This document shows positions 51,677-60,752 of a DNA stretch of 64,000 bases, piece after piece. The notes beneath the pieces were generated by a model, which searched no databases, had not been told where the DNA came from, and saw only the letters and a list, made by a program, of their open reading frames with translations. A program made the position numbers and the translations under genes. Source of the stretch: Wenjunlia vitaminophila DSM 41686 (GTDB lineage Bacteria > Actinomycetota > Actinomycetes > Streptomycetales > Streptomycetaceae); the NCBI RefSeq assembly GCF_000380165.1, contig NZ_KB904657.1, positions 40,831 to 104,830 of the forward strand. Reading direction: 5' to 3'. Each line of letters begins with the position of its first letter. Within the stretch, counting starts at the first letter, position 1.

Positions 51677-53963
51677 GCACGGCGACGCGGCACCGGGCCC
51701 GCAACAACCGAACCCGACCCCGCCGGCCAAGGGCGACGACCAGCAGGCGACCGACGCCACCAGGCCGGAGCACAAGCCGTTCGGCGAGGCGGGGCGTAGC
51801 CCGCTGGGCAGTGCGGGCGGCGCCGGCGGTTCCGCCACCGCCCACCTGGCGCGGGAGAACCTCGCGCACGCGACGACCCGCTCCCTACGCGTCCACGGGG
51901 ACAACCAGTACTACGAGGGGAACCTGTTCGTCAGCCAGTTCGTCGGGACTGGCTCCCTCGCCGTCGTGGACGGCCCGGTGCCGACGGAGGAACTGCGTCG
52001 CCTGGACGACGTCTACCTCGAAACCCCCGGCTACCAGAGGATGAAGACGGTGCTGCGGGAGCGTCACCTGCTCGCCCTGTGCGGTGAGCCCGGTACCGGT
52101 CGCACCGCCACCGCCCTGGCGCTGTTGTCCGAGCTGACCGACCGGCGGGTGGTGCGGCTCGACAACGACACGGACCTGCGTCATGTTTCGGAGGAGCAGC
52201 TCAGGGCGAACCACGGCTACGTGCTGGAACTGCCGTCGGAGGACGTGTGGGGGCATGGCCGGCCGGAACCGGAGCGGGAGGGCGGTACCAGCCGGTCGCA
52301 GCCGGGTCTTGTGGAGCGGCCCACCGAGCTGCACCTCGACCGGTTCCGTGCGCTGCTGGCCCGGATCGGTGCCTACGGGGTGCTCGTCATCGACAGCGGG
52401 GACCTCGCCGACCAGGTTCTGCTCGGGCGTTACGGCATGCGGCACGTACCACCCCGCGCCGAGGAGGTGCTCGGCCGGCACCTGCGCCTTCGGCTCCGGG
52501 ACCTGCCGGTAACCGCCCAGGAGGAAGCCCGGGCGCACGCCGCGCGCCCCGAGGTCAGGGAGGCGCTGGGCCTGGACGAGCTTCGCCCCGGTGAGGCCGC
52601 CCTGTTCGCCGGTCACCTCGCGGACCGGCAGCGCGGGGCACTGTCCGACGAGGAGTTCCTCGATGCCTGTGCGGCGTTCGTGCCGGCGCAGGTCCGGGAG
52701 TGGTTCGCCGGGGCCGACCGCCCCGGCACGCTCCCCGCGGCCCTGCCAGCACTGCGCACGGCGGCGTTCCGGATCGCGACCGCGGTGTTCAACGGTGCCG
52801 CCTACGGCGTCGTCACCGAGGCCGGCGAGCGGTTGACCTGGGAGATGGCGCTGACCCTCGATCCGGAGCAGGCCCCGGGGCGCCGCCTGTTCGGCACCCG
52901 GGCCGATCTGCGTCCTGCACTGGCCCGCTCGGTGCTGCTCGACGGAGAGCTGGACCTCGGGGAGAGCCTGGTGCCGGCGCGTCTGATCCGTTTCCAGGGG
53001 GACGGACTGGCCACGGCGGTGCTGCACGAGGTGTGGCACGGGTACCACAACACCCGCGGACCGATCTCCCGCTGGCTGCGGTCGCTGTGTGACGACTCGA
53101 CCTCGTACGCGTGGGTCTGGGCGTCGATCGCGGCCGGCGTGCTGTGTTCCTGGGACTGGCTCTACGGATACTCCGAGATCATCCTGCCGATGGCCCGCCT
53201 GGACTCCCCGGTGCTGCGGCTGTCCGCCGCCACCGCTCTCGCCGAGGCCTCCCGTGAGGCGTCGGTACGACCGGCGGTGCAGGCGGTGCTGCGGGAGTGG
53301 GTGAACTCGGACGAGGACGCTGGGGCGCTGCGCGCCACCGCGGCCCTCACCCATGGCTACGGGTTGGCGGCGGGCTCGGTCAGTGCGTCACTCACCGAGA
53401 TCGGGGAGGTTGCCCGCGCGGACGAGGACGGGGAGTTGCTGGACCTGACGTCGTACAGCGTCACGCGTCTGCTGGCAGGGCCGGAGCCGGAGACCGTCGT
53501 GGACCGCCTCGGCGCCTGGCTGCGGGACGGCCGGCGCACGCACTCCGACCTGGTGCTGGTGACCGCCCTGCGCATGCTGCGGCTGAAGGTCACTTATCTG
53601 TGGGGGCTCGGTGACGTCCCCCACCTGGCGCCCCACGCCACCTGGTCGCTGCTCACCGCGCTGGCCACGAGTCGGCCCGAGCAGGCCCAGCGCCTCGCCG
53701 ACCTGGTGCGGCACGCGCTGGTCACGGCGCGCTCAGGGGAGGACGCCCTGGACGCACTGGCCGCCTGGACGCGGTCCGCGGCCGAGGACGAGGCGCAGTT
53801 GGCGGCGGCCTGCCGGCTGCTGCCGCTGGTGATCGTGGACGACCGGGACCGCGACCGGCTCGGGCACCTGCTGACCCGCCTGGTGCGTGACCCCGACAGA
53901 CCGCTTGACCAAGGCGCGGCCCGCCGGATGTGGGACGCGGTGGAGAGAGGTAGGAACCGTTGA
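51669..53963 (+). CDS. P-loop NTPase-like protein with N-terminal GDNQ motif
   Basis: A 764-residue protein. The disordered N-terminus (1-70) is followed by RVHGDNQYYEGNLFVSQFVG (74-93). The P-loop is GEPGTGRT (139-146), where Arg replaces the Walker A Lys. A Walker B-like strand is GVLVIDSGDLADQ (about 240). The C-terminal half is helical and may form repeats (LRLSAATALAEASREASVRP, LATSRPEQAQRLADLVRHAL). The shape is like STAND/NLR sensor proteins. GTG 51669 overlaps the cyclase-like gene by 8 bp; GTG 51639 is possible. Confidence 0.72.
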   Translation: MAEHGDAAPGPQQPNPTPPAKGDDQQATDATRPEHKPFGEAGRSPLGSAGGAGGSATAHLARENLAHATTRSLRVHGDNQYYEGNLFVSQFVGTGSLAVVDGPVPTEELRRLDDVYLETPGYQRMKTVLRERHLLALCGEPGTGRTATALALLSELTDRRVVRLDNDTDLRHVSEEQLRANHGYVLELPSEDVWGHGRPEPEREGGTSRSQPGLVERPTELHLDRFRALLARIGAYGVLVIDSGDLADQVLLGRYGMRHVPPRAEEVLGRHLRLRLRDLPVTAQEEARAHAARPEVREALGLDELRPGEAALFAGHLADRQRGALSDEEFLDACAAFVPAQVREWFAGADRPGTLPAALPALRTAAFRIATAVFNGAAYGVVTEAGERLTWEMALTLDPEQAPGRRLFGTRADLRPALARSVLLDGELDLGESLVPARLIRFQGDGLATAVLHEVWHGYHNTRGPISRWLRSLCDDSTSYAWVWASIAAGVLCSWDWLYGYSEIILPMARLDSPVLRLSAATALAEASREASVRPAVQAVLREWVNSDEDAGALRATAALTHGYGLAAGSVSASLTEIGEVARADEDGELLDLTSYSVTRLLAGPEPETVVDRLGAWLRDGRRTHSDLVLVTALRMLRLKVTYLWGLGDVPHLAPHATWSLLTALATSRPEQAQRLADLVRHALVTARSGEDALDALAAWTRSAAEDEAQLAAACRLLPLVIVDDRDRDRLGHLLTRLVRDPDRPLDQGAARRMWDAVERGRNR

Positions 53964-55390
53964 TCGAGCACGAAACGCCGTCGGGTGGCGCCCCGCTCGC
54001 GCCCGAGGAGTTACGCCGGGTGCCACGGCAACCGCAGCGGGGCGGCCCGGAGCGGTTGCGGGGCAGGTCTCCGCGGCCCCGGTCTCCGCGGCCCCGGTCG
54101 CCCCAGCTCGTACCGCCGCGCCCGGACACACCACCGGAAGCGGGGCGCGCCACGAACCCGCCCGACCCGGGGCCGGGCGTGCGCCGGCCGGCGGACCCAT
54201 CGGTGCGCGGCCCACTCGTGCGCGAGGTCCGCCCGCGGTACCGCAGGGTCAGCGGGCAGGTGGTCGCGGTGCGGGTGTACACCAACGGCGGTTACAGCCT
54301 GCTGTGGCCGCACGGCACGGAGCACCACGGCGCTTCCCTGCCCAGCCGGACGTACGCCAGGTACCGCCAGGCCTACACGGTCTTCGAGGTGCTGACGGGC
54401 CGTCGGGTGACCACGTTCGAGATGGTGCTGCCGGCACGTGGCGACACCGAGTTCTTCAACGCCACGGTGCGCGTGCACTGGGAGGTCGAGGACCCGTACG
54501 CCGTCGTCCGCAACCAGGTGTGGGACGCCGCGGATCTGTTGCGCGACGAACTCCACGACGAGCTGCGCGGGGTGTCCCGACGGTTCCCGTTGACGGCGTC
54601 CCAACAGGCCGACGAGGCGGTGCGGAACGCGCTCAACGTCCAGCAGTGGCCGCTCGGTCGGGACCTGGGCCTGCGCACCAGGGTCCACGTCCACATCGAC
54701 CTCAGTGAACGGGTCAGGGAACAGGTCCGTCTGGGCACCGAACTGGATCTGCGGCGGCGGCTCGCCGAGAAGGAGCACTCCCTGCGGCAGCGCGAGGAGG
54801 ACCAGGAGACCCAGCTCGTCAGGCGCCGGGCGCAGGAGTTCGAGGAGGTCCTGCGGCGCGGGGACATCAGTGCGATCGCGGCCTTCATGGCGCGCAACCC
54901 GGAGAAGGCACTGGAGATCCAGCAGCTCTTCTACCAGCAGCGGCAGGAGCAGCGCGGGGACTGGCTCCACCTGATCACCAAGCTCATCGAGGGCGGCCAG
55001 CTCGAGCGGCACGACATCGGCACCCACATGTACGAGGTCCTCAAGCACCTGCGGGACGCGTCGGCGGGGGTCGCGGGGGCGTCCGCGGAGGCGCTGTTCG
55101 ACCGGACGACGCCGGTCCGTCCCGAGCTGGGTCAGGGGGAGCCGGCGCCGACGCGCCGCTGGCCGTTCTGGGAGGACGGGGCCGGGGCCCGCGCTGCGCG
55201 GAGCGACCGGGGCGGCGCCGGAGCGGCCACCGACCCCGCCGACCCCATCGCCGGCCAGGGCGGGGAGCCGGTCCGGGACGCGCCGCCCACCCACGAGCCC
55301 AGCGTGGTGGAGTCCTCAGCCGAACAGGGCCACAGGGCGTCCCGGGCCACGGGGGACGACGCCGGGGCCGACCGCGGGGACGGCCCGTGA
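53960..55390 (+). CDS. SPFH/Band-7-like protein of the conflict-type operon
   Basis: A 476-residue protein. A Pro/Arg-rich leader (1-85) is followed by an SPFH-like beta-rich region (about 90-250: GQVVAVRVYTNGGYSLLWPHG, FFNATVRVHWEVEDPYAVVR) and a charged coiled coil (about 255-320: LRRRLAEKEHSLRQREEDQE). No transmembrane helix is seen. TTG 53960 overlaps the previous stop (TTGA), with GAGAGGTAGG upstream. SPFH proteins assemble into membrane-associated rings, so it could scaffold the membrane effector encoded next. Confidence 0.65.
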   Translation: MIEHETPSGGAPLAPEELRRVPRQPQRGGPERLRGRSPRPRSPRPRSPQLVPPRPDTPPEAGRATNPPDPGPGVRRPADPSVRGPLVREVRPRYRRVSGQVVAVRVYTNGGYSLLWPHGTEHHGASLPSRTYARYRQAYTVFEVLTGRRVTTFEMVLPARGDTEFFNATVRVHWEVEDPYAVVRNQVWDAADLLRDELHDELRGVSRRFPLTASQQADEAVRNALNVQQWPLGRDLGLRTRVHVHIDLSERVREQVRLGTELDLRRRLAEKEHSLRQREEDQETQLVRRRAQEFEEVLRRGDISAIAAFMARNPEKALEIQQLFYQQRQEQRGDWLHLITKLIEGGQLERHDIGTHMYEVLKHLRDASAGVAGASAEALFDRTTPVRPELGQGEPAPTRRWPFWEDGAGARAARSDRGGAGAATDPADPIAGQGGEPVRDAPPTHEPSVVESSAEQGHRASRATGDDAGADRGDGP

Positions 55391-55896
55391 CCGCGGGGAC
55401 CGGCCCGGGACCAGCCGACCCCGACCTGCGCTTCATCGCGGACCGCGTGCTGACCTCGGTGCGGGAGGACCTCGGCAGGGCGGACGCCAAGGCGGCGATC
55501 CTGCTGTCGGGGGCCATGGCGTTCGCGGCGGTGCTGGTCTCCGGGGACCGCGACGCCCTGCTCTCCCGGTTCGGTTCGGCCACGGGTCCCGGTGCCGTGT
55601 GGCTCACCCTCGGCGGCGTGTTGTGGGCGAGCGGGGTGGTGATGCTCGCCGCCGTTCTCTTCCCCCGCACCTGGGTCGCGGCCGACAGCACCTTCCTGCG
55701 CGACGTGTCCCACGGCGCCTCACCCGACGAGTTGCTGGTCCGGCTCGCCGACTCCCGGCAGGACGTCGTCCAGTGGACCCTCGCCCAGGTCTGTGCCATG
55801 GGCGCGATACTGGCCAGGAAGTACCGGTGGCTGCGCCTGGGCACTTTTTCCCTGGGGTTGGGCGGGCTGTTCGCCCTGCTCGGGGAGGTCTGTTGA
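55387..55896 (+). CDS. Pycsar effector-like membrane protein (PycTM/DUF5706-like)
   Basis: A 169-residue protein with about three transmembrane helices (about 36-53, 70-92, 148-168). RVLTSVREDLGRADAKAAIL and the later GAILARKYRWLRLGTFSLGL are the conserved parts of PycTM-type effectors, which permeabilise the membrane when they sense a cyclic pyrimidine nucleotide. GTG 55387 overlaps the previous stop by GTGA. Together with the cyclase-domain gene it gives a Pycsar-like pair separated by two extra genes. Confidence 0.78.
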   Translation: MTAGTGPGPADPDLRFIADRVLTSVREDLGRADAKAAILLSGAMAFAAVLVSGDRDALLSRFGSATGPGAVWLTLGGVLWASGVVMLAAVLFPRTWVAADSTFLRDVSHGASPDELLVRLADSRQDVVQWTLAQVCAMGAILARKYRWLRLGTFSLGLGGLFALLGEVC

Positions 55897-56092
55897 CCGG
55901 CCCTGTGCCCCTGCCCGGCCCACACCCCCGCCCGGCCACCGTGGCCGTCGGGCCGTCCTTCGCGGGGTGGTGCCCGTCGTCGCCGCGGGACCGGTGGACA
56001 CCCGCTCCCGCAGGCCGGCCGGAAATCGACTGACCACCGGCTGATCAGGGGAGAAAGGTTGGCGTCAGCGTGGTCCGTGGCCGGGGAGTGCG

Positions 56093-58618
56093 ATGCGGTT
56101 ACAGGTGCTGGGGCAGGTGCGTGTCTGGCGGGGCGGGATCAGGGTGGACCTGGGTCCCCCGGAGCGGCGGGCGGTGCTGGGGCTGCTCGCCCTGGCGTGT
56201 GGGCGGCCGGTGCCGGGAGGAGAACTGGTCTCCGCGCTGTGGGGAAGTCGGCCCCCTGAGGACGCGCGGGTGGTGCTTCGGGAACAGGTGGGCCTGTTGC
56301 GCGAGGCGTTGGAGCCGCGGCGGCCGGCGGCCGGCCCGGGAGTGGTGCTGTCCGAGGTCGGCGACGGGTACGTGCTGCGGCTGCCTCCTGACCGGGTGGA
56401 CCTGCTGCGCTTCCGGAGGTTGGTGGCCGCCGCGGGGGCGGCACGGCACCGGGGCGACCAGCTCAGGGCGGTGTCGCTGCTGGCGGAGGCGGTCCACCTG
56501 TGGCGGCAGCCGCCGCTCGCCGACCTGCCGACGCTGCGCGACCACCGGTGGGTGGTGTCCCTGGCCGACGAGCGGCGGGCGGCGGTGGAGCGGTACAGCG
56601 AGGCGTTGCTCGCCGTGGGCACGGCAACCGAGGTCCCGCGGGCCCCTCGGGGGGCGGCGGGTGTGCGCCCGCAGGACCAGGGTGCCCCCGCGCGGTCGTT
56701 GCGCGCCTGCAAGCCGGTGGTCCGTGGGGACCAGGCGCGCACCGGTCACCGGGCCAACCGGCGCCGGATCGCCGAGCAGCACGGGGCCAGTTCGTGCGGC
56801 GTCCCCCGACAGCTTCCCGCCGACACGCCGGTCCTGCACGGGCGGGTCGGGGAGCTCGCGGCGCTGGACGGCTGGCTGGCCCAACGGTCCGCGGGCGGGG
56901 GGCGGCACCCGTTGGTCTCGGTGGTGTCCGGGCCGGCCGGTGTGGGCAAGTCCGCCCTGGCGGTCCACTGGGCGCACCGGACCGGGCACCGGTTCCCCGG
57001 CGGGCAGCTCTACGTCAACCTGCGGGGCGGCGGCCCCGGCCGGTCGCTGGCTGCCGGCGACGCCCTGGTGTGGTTCCTCGACGCCCTGGGGTGTGCCGGG
57101 CCGATCCCCCTGGACCTCGACGCCAGGGCCCAGCGGTACCGCACCGAGATGTCCGGCCGGCGGATGCTGGTGGTGTTGGACAACGCCAGGTCGGTGCAGC
57201 AGGTGCGTCCCCTGCTCCCCCGCTCGCCGTCCTGTGTGACCGTGGTGACCAGCAGGAACGGTCTGAACGAGCTCGTCGCGGAGCCCGGCTCGCGGCGACT
57301 GGACCTGGGGCTGCTCCCGTTGCCTGACGCCACGGCGCTGCTCCGTTCGCGGCTCGGGGGTCGGGCAGCGCAGGAGCCGGAGGCGGTGGCCGACCTCGCC
57401 GCGCGGTGCGCGGGACTGCCGCTGGCGCTGCGGCTCGCCGCCGAGTTGGCCGCCGCCCATCCGGCCAGGCCGCTCGCCGAGTTCGCCCGGGAGGTGAACC
57501 ACAGGACGTCGTGGGAGCAACGGCTGGACCGCCCGGGCTCCTGTGACGTGCGGGCGGCGGTGCGGGCGGTGTTCTCCTGTTCCTACCACCGGCTCCCGCC
57601 GGCAGCCGCCCGCACGTTCCGGCTGTTGGGGCTGCATCCGGGGCCGGACGTCGATGCCGACGCCACCGCGGCGCTGACCCAGAACTCCCCGCTGCGCAGC
57701 GCGCGGCTGCTCGAGCTGCTGGCCCGGGCGCACCTGCTCGAGCGGACCGGGCCCGGGCGGTACGGAATGCACGACCTGCTGCGCGCCTACGCCGACCGGC
57801 TCGCACGGGCGCACGCGGTGGCGGACGAGCGGCACGTGGCGCTTGACCGGCTGTTCGACCACTACCTGGCCACCGCGCGGGCGGCCGTGGAGGCGCTGCA
57901 CCCGGTGCCCCGCGTCGGCCGACCGGAGCCGCCGGAACCCGCGCCGGCCGACGACGGCGGCCCCGCCGATCGTGCCGCGGCCCTGACCTGGCTGGACGCC
58001 GAGCGCGCCACCCTGTCCGCGGTCTGCGCGTACGCGGCCGACCGGGACCACCCGGTGGGCGCGGTGCGCCTCGCCGATGTCCTGTCCCCGCACCTCGACG
58101 GGCACCGCCCCGCCGAGGCGTTGGCCTTCCACGCCCATGCCCTGCGAGCCGCCGAGCGGCTCGGCGACCGTGCCGGACAGGCCCGTGCGCTGGCCCGCAT
58201 GGGGGTGGTGCGCGGGCGGTTCGGCGCCTGGGAGTCGGCCGTCGATCACCTGGAGCTGGCCCTGGCCAGGTACCGCCAGGCCGGTAACCCGTGGGGCCAG
58301 GCGCGTGTCCTGTCCGAGCTGGGCGACCTGTACCTGCGGCTGGGTCGGTACGGGTGCGCCGCCCGGCTGCAGCGGCAGGCGCTCGGTCTCTTCCGGGAGG
58401 CCGGCGACCGGCACGGCGAGGTGGTGGCGCTGAACGGTCTCGGTGACGCGTTGCGCGCCGCTGGCCGCCCCGCGGCAGCCGTGGCCCCGCACGCCGCGGC
58501 GGCCCGGCTCGCCGGGATCACGGGCCAGTGCGACGAGCAGGCCAGGGGGCAGGCCGGGGCCGCGGCGGTGGAGCGGTCGTCGCCACTGGGCAGGTGCTCT
58601 GCTCCCTGGGGTCGGTGA
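56093..58618 (+). CDS. AfsR-like regulator (winged helix, BTAD, NB-ARC, TPR)
   Basis: An 841-residue regulator. Winged helix at about 5-90 (VLGQVRVWRGGIRVDLGPPE), a shortened and divergent BTAD region (about 95-245), NB-ARC ATPase with Walker A GPAGVGKS (about 285) and Walker B RRMLVVLDNA, and C-terminal TPR-like repeats (about 690-800). The BTAD domain is less regular than usual, with an atypical stretch at about 185-240. It lies close to the conflict-type operon and the secreted hydrolase, so which genes it controls is uncertain. Confidence 0.87.
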   Translation: MRLQVLGQVRVWRGGIRVDLGPPERRAVLGLLALACGRPVPGGELVSALWGSRPPEDARVVLREQVGLLREALEPRRPAAGPGVVLSEVGDGYVLRLPPDRVDLLRFRRLVAAAGAARHRGDQLRAVSLLAEAVHLWRQPPLADLPTLRDHRWVVSLADERRAAVERYSEALLAVGTATEVPRAPRGAAGVRPQDQGAPARSLRACKPVVRGDQARTGHRANRRRIAEQHGASSCGVPRQLPADTPVLHGRVGELAALDGWLAQRSAGGGRHPLVSVVSGPAGVGKSALAVHWAHRTGHRFPGGQLYVNLRGGGPGRSLAAGDALVWFLDALGCAGPIPLDLDARAQRYRTEMSGRRMLVVLDNARSVQQVRPLLPRSPSCVTVVTSRNGLNELVAEPGSRRLDLGLLPLPDATALLRSRLGGRAAQEPEAVADLAARCAGLPLALRLAAELAAAHPARPLAEFAREVNHRTSWEQRLDRPGSCDVRAAVRAVFSCSYHRLPPAAARTFRLLGLHPGPDVDADATAALTQNSPLRSARLLELLARAHLLERTGPGRYGMHDLLRAYADRLARAHAVADERHVALDRLFDHYLATARAAVEALHPVPRVGRPEPPEPAPADDGGPADRAAALTWLDAERATLSAVCAYAADRDHPVGAVRLADVLSPHLDGHRPAEALAFHAHALRAAERLGDRAGQARALARMGVVRGRFGAWESAVDHLELALARYRQAGNPWGQARVLSELGDLYLRLGRYGCAARLQRQALGLFREAGDRHGEVVALNGLGDALRAAGRPAAAVAPHAAAARLAGITGQCDEQARGQAGAAAVERSSPLGRCSAPWGR

Positions 58619-58749
58619 GGGGCACCAACCGGTGCGCCGACCGCCGTTGGCACGGGCTGGCACGGTGCTGACAGGGGCGTCGCAAGTTCCTGTGCGGTCC
58701 CTGCCGGGTTCCCCGACCCGACCTTGAGACGGATCAATTTTCGAGGTAA

Positions 58750-58769
58750 CGATCATTCGTTCGATCATT
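58750..58769 (+). promoter_or_regulatory. Direct repeat CGATCATT-CGTT-CGATCATT
   Basis: Two identical 8-mers (58750-58757 and 58762-58769) 12 bp apart lie 25 bp before the start of the secreted hydrolase gene. They may be an activator or repressor site; the region is notably AT-rich. Confidence 0.5.
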
Positions 58770-58794
58770 TCCGTCTCAGGGAGGAATCGGGCCC

Positions 58795-59712
58795 ATGCGA
58801 TCGTTCTTAAGTCCGCGCGCCACGGCGGCGAGCCCGAGCAGACGCAGAGTGTTCGCCTGGGCCGGCCTGGCCGCGGCTCTGGGCGCCACGGCTCTGGGCG
58901 GCACGGCCGGGTCGGCCGCCGCAGGAGACCCAGGCAGGGGCGGGGCACCGTACGTGGCGCTGGGTGACTCCTACGCCGCGGGACCGGGCATACCCCGGTC
59001 CGGGGGGCCGTGCGCCCGCTCGGACCACAACTACCCCGCGATGGTGGCCGAGGGCCTACCGCCCGCCCCGTACACCGACGTGACCTGCACCTGGGCGGTC
59101 ACCGCGGACATGACCTCACGCCAGTTCGGGGTGATCGCCCCGCAGTTCGACGCGCTCGGCCGGAACACCCGGGTGGTCACCCTCACCATCGGGGGCAACG
59201 ACGCCGGGTTCGTCGAGGTCATGGGCGTCTGCGCCGGGCTCAGCCAGGTTGACCCCCAGGGCGCCCCGTGCAGGGACCACTACGCGACGTCCGGCGGGGA
59301 CGAGATCGCCGAACGGGTGGAGCGCACCGTGCCCAGGATCGGTGACGTGGTCGAGGGAGTCAGGGAACGGGCGCCCAGGGCGCGGGTGCTGGTCGTCGGG
59401 TACCCGCACCTCATCCCGGAGTCCAAGGACTCGTGCGCCATCGAGCAGCCGGTGGCCGCCGGTGACTTCCCCTACCTGTACGGCGTCGAGCGCAAGCTGA
59501 ACACCATGATGGCCGCCGAGGTCACCCGGCACGGCGCCGAGTTCGTGGACCTGCACCCATCAAGCGCCGGTCACGACATCTGCCAGGCGCCGGGAACCCG
59601 CTGGGTCGAGGGCCTGGTGCAGGTGGAGGGGGCCGATCCGGGACACCCCAACATCAACGGCATGCGGAACGCCGCCCACCAGGTGTTGGCGAAGCTCGGC
59701 CGGGCCGGTTAG
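58795..59712 (+). CDS. Secreted SGNH/GDSL hydrolase
   Basis: A 305-residue secreted esterase/lipase-like protein. The N-terminus (SPSRRRVFAWAGLAAALGAT) is a probable twin-arginine signal with cleavage near residue 43. Catalytic blocks: ALGDSYAAG (Ser), TIGGNDAG (oxyanion) and DPGHPNINGM (Asp/His). Codon 5 (58807-58809) is TTA, rare in actinomycetes, so translation may depend on the bldA tRNA if the host is a Streptomyces. GGGAGG precedes ATG 58795. Confidence 0.87.
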   Translation: MRSFLSPRATAASPSRRRVFAWAGLAAALGATALGGTAGSAAAGDPGRGGAPYVALGDSYAAGPGIPRSGGPCARSDHNYPAMVAEGLPPAPYTDVTCTWAVTADMTSRQFGVIAPQFDALGRNTRVVTLTIGGNDAGFVEVMGVCAGLSQVDPQGAPCRDHYATSGGDEIAERVERTVPRIGDVVEGVRERAPRARVLVVGYPHLIPESKDSCAIEQPVAAGDFPYLYGVERKLNTMMAAEVTRHGAEFVDLHPSSAGHDICQAPGTRWVEGLVQVEGADPGHPNINGMRNAAHQVLAKLGRAG

Positions 59713-59745
59713 CGTCGCGGGGTCACCCTCACCAGGCCCGCATCC

Positions 59746-59784
59746 GTGCGCCGCCGGGGGCGGTGATCGTCCCCGGCGGCGCAC
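59746..59784. terminator. Terminator after the SGNH hydrolase gene
   Basis: GTGCGCCGCCGGGG (59746-59759) pairs exactly with 59771-59784 across an 11-nt loop, 34 bp after the stop codon. Confidence 0.75.
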
Positions 59785-59858
59785 GCGTGTTCCCCGGGTC
59801 GTGTCTCCCGTCCGCCACCCGGGTACTGGCGGAGGGGGGCCGGGAAAGGAGCGATGCC

Positions 59859-60704
59859 ATGGGACGGGTCACCGCCCGCCGCCCGGTGGTGCGGGTGCGC
59901 GACGGCGAGGTCAGCCGACGGGTGGACACCCTCGTCGCCGAGGAGCCGCTGGAGATCCGGCTGAACGGGAAGCCGCTGGCCATCACCATGCGCACCCCCG
60001 GCGACGACTTCGCACTCGCCGTCGGGTTCCTGGTCAGCGAAGGTGTCGTGGCCGACGCCTCGGACGTCTCCCGCATCGCGTACTGCGCGGGCGCCACGGC
60101 GGACGGCAGCAACACCTACAACGTGGTGGACGTTCGCCTCGCCCCCGGTGTGCCGGTGCCGGACATCACCCTGGAACGCAACGTCTACACCACCTCCTCC
60201 TGCGGCCTGTGCGGCAAGGCCAGCCTGGACGCGGTGCGGACCACCGCCCGGTGGCCGGTGGCCGGTCCCGGGCCACGGCTGCGGCCCGACGTCCTGTCCG
60301 CGCTGCCGGACGCGTTGCGCGCGGCCCAGGGGGTTTTCCACCAGACCGGGGGGCTGCACGCCGCCGGGCTGTTCACCCCGGACGGCGACGTGCTCGACGT
60401 CCGCGAGGACGTGGGTCGGCACAACGCCGTGGACAAGCTGGTCGGCCGGGCGTACCAGCAGGGTGCGCTGCCCCTGCGGGACACGGTGCTGCTCGTCTCC
60501 GGCAGGGCGTCGTTCGAACTCGTCCAGAAGGCGGTGATGGCCGGCATCCCCGCGTTGGCCGCCGTCTCCGCGCCCTCCTCGCTGGCGGTCGAGCTGGCCG
60601 CGGAGACCGGCCTCACCCTCGTGGGTTTCCTGCGGGGACGGTCCATGAACGTCTACGCGGGTGCGGAGCGGGTCGTCCTGGAACCGTCCGGGTCGCGGAA
60701 CTGA
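59859..60704 (+). CDS. fdhD: Formate dehydrogenase accessory sulfurtransferase FdhD
   Basis: A 281-residue protein. The sulfur-carrying Cys pair is in SSCGLCGKASLDAV. EDVGRHNAVDKLVG and GRASFELVQKAVMAGIPALA are further family motifs. FdhD passes sulfur from a cysteine desulfurase to the molybdenum cofactor of formate dehydrogenase. ATG 59859 is set by the AAAGGAG site and family N-terminus. A formate dehydrogenase gene is not in the window. Confidence 0.94.
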   Translation: MGRVTARRPVVRVRDGEVSRRVDTLVAEEPLEIRLNGKPLAITMRTPGDDFALAVGFLVSEGVVADASDVSRIAYCAGATADGSNTYNVVDVRLAPGVPVPDITLERNVYTTSSCGLCGKASLDAVRTTARWPVAGPGPRLRPDVLSALPDALRAAQGVFHQTGGLHAAGLFTPDGDVLDVREDVGRHNAVDKLVGRAYQQGALPLRDTVLLVSGRASFELVQKAVMAGIPALAAVSAPSSLAVELAAETGLTLVGFLRGRSMNVYAGAERVVLEPSGSRN

Positions 60705-60705
60705 A

Positions 60706-60736
60706 CCCGGCGCCGCGCCCGCCGCGCGGCGCCGGG
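60706..60736. terminator. Bidirectional terminator, 13-bp stem
   Basis: CCCGGCGCCGCGC (60706-60718) pairs exactly with 60724-60736 across a 5-nt loop, between the convergent fdhD and FAD-monooxygenase genes. Confidence 0.75.
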
Positions 60737-60752
60737 ACCGGGGGCGGGTGGT

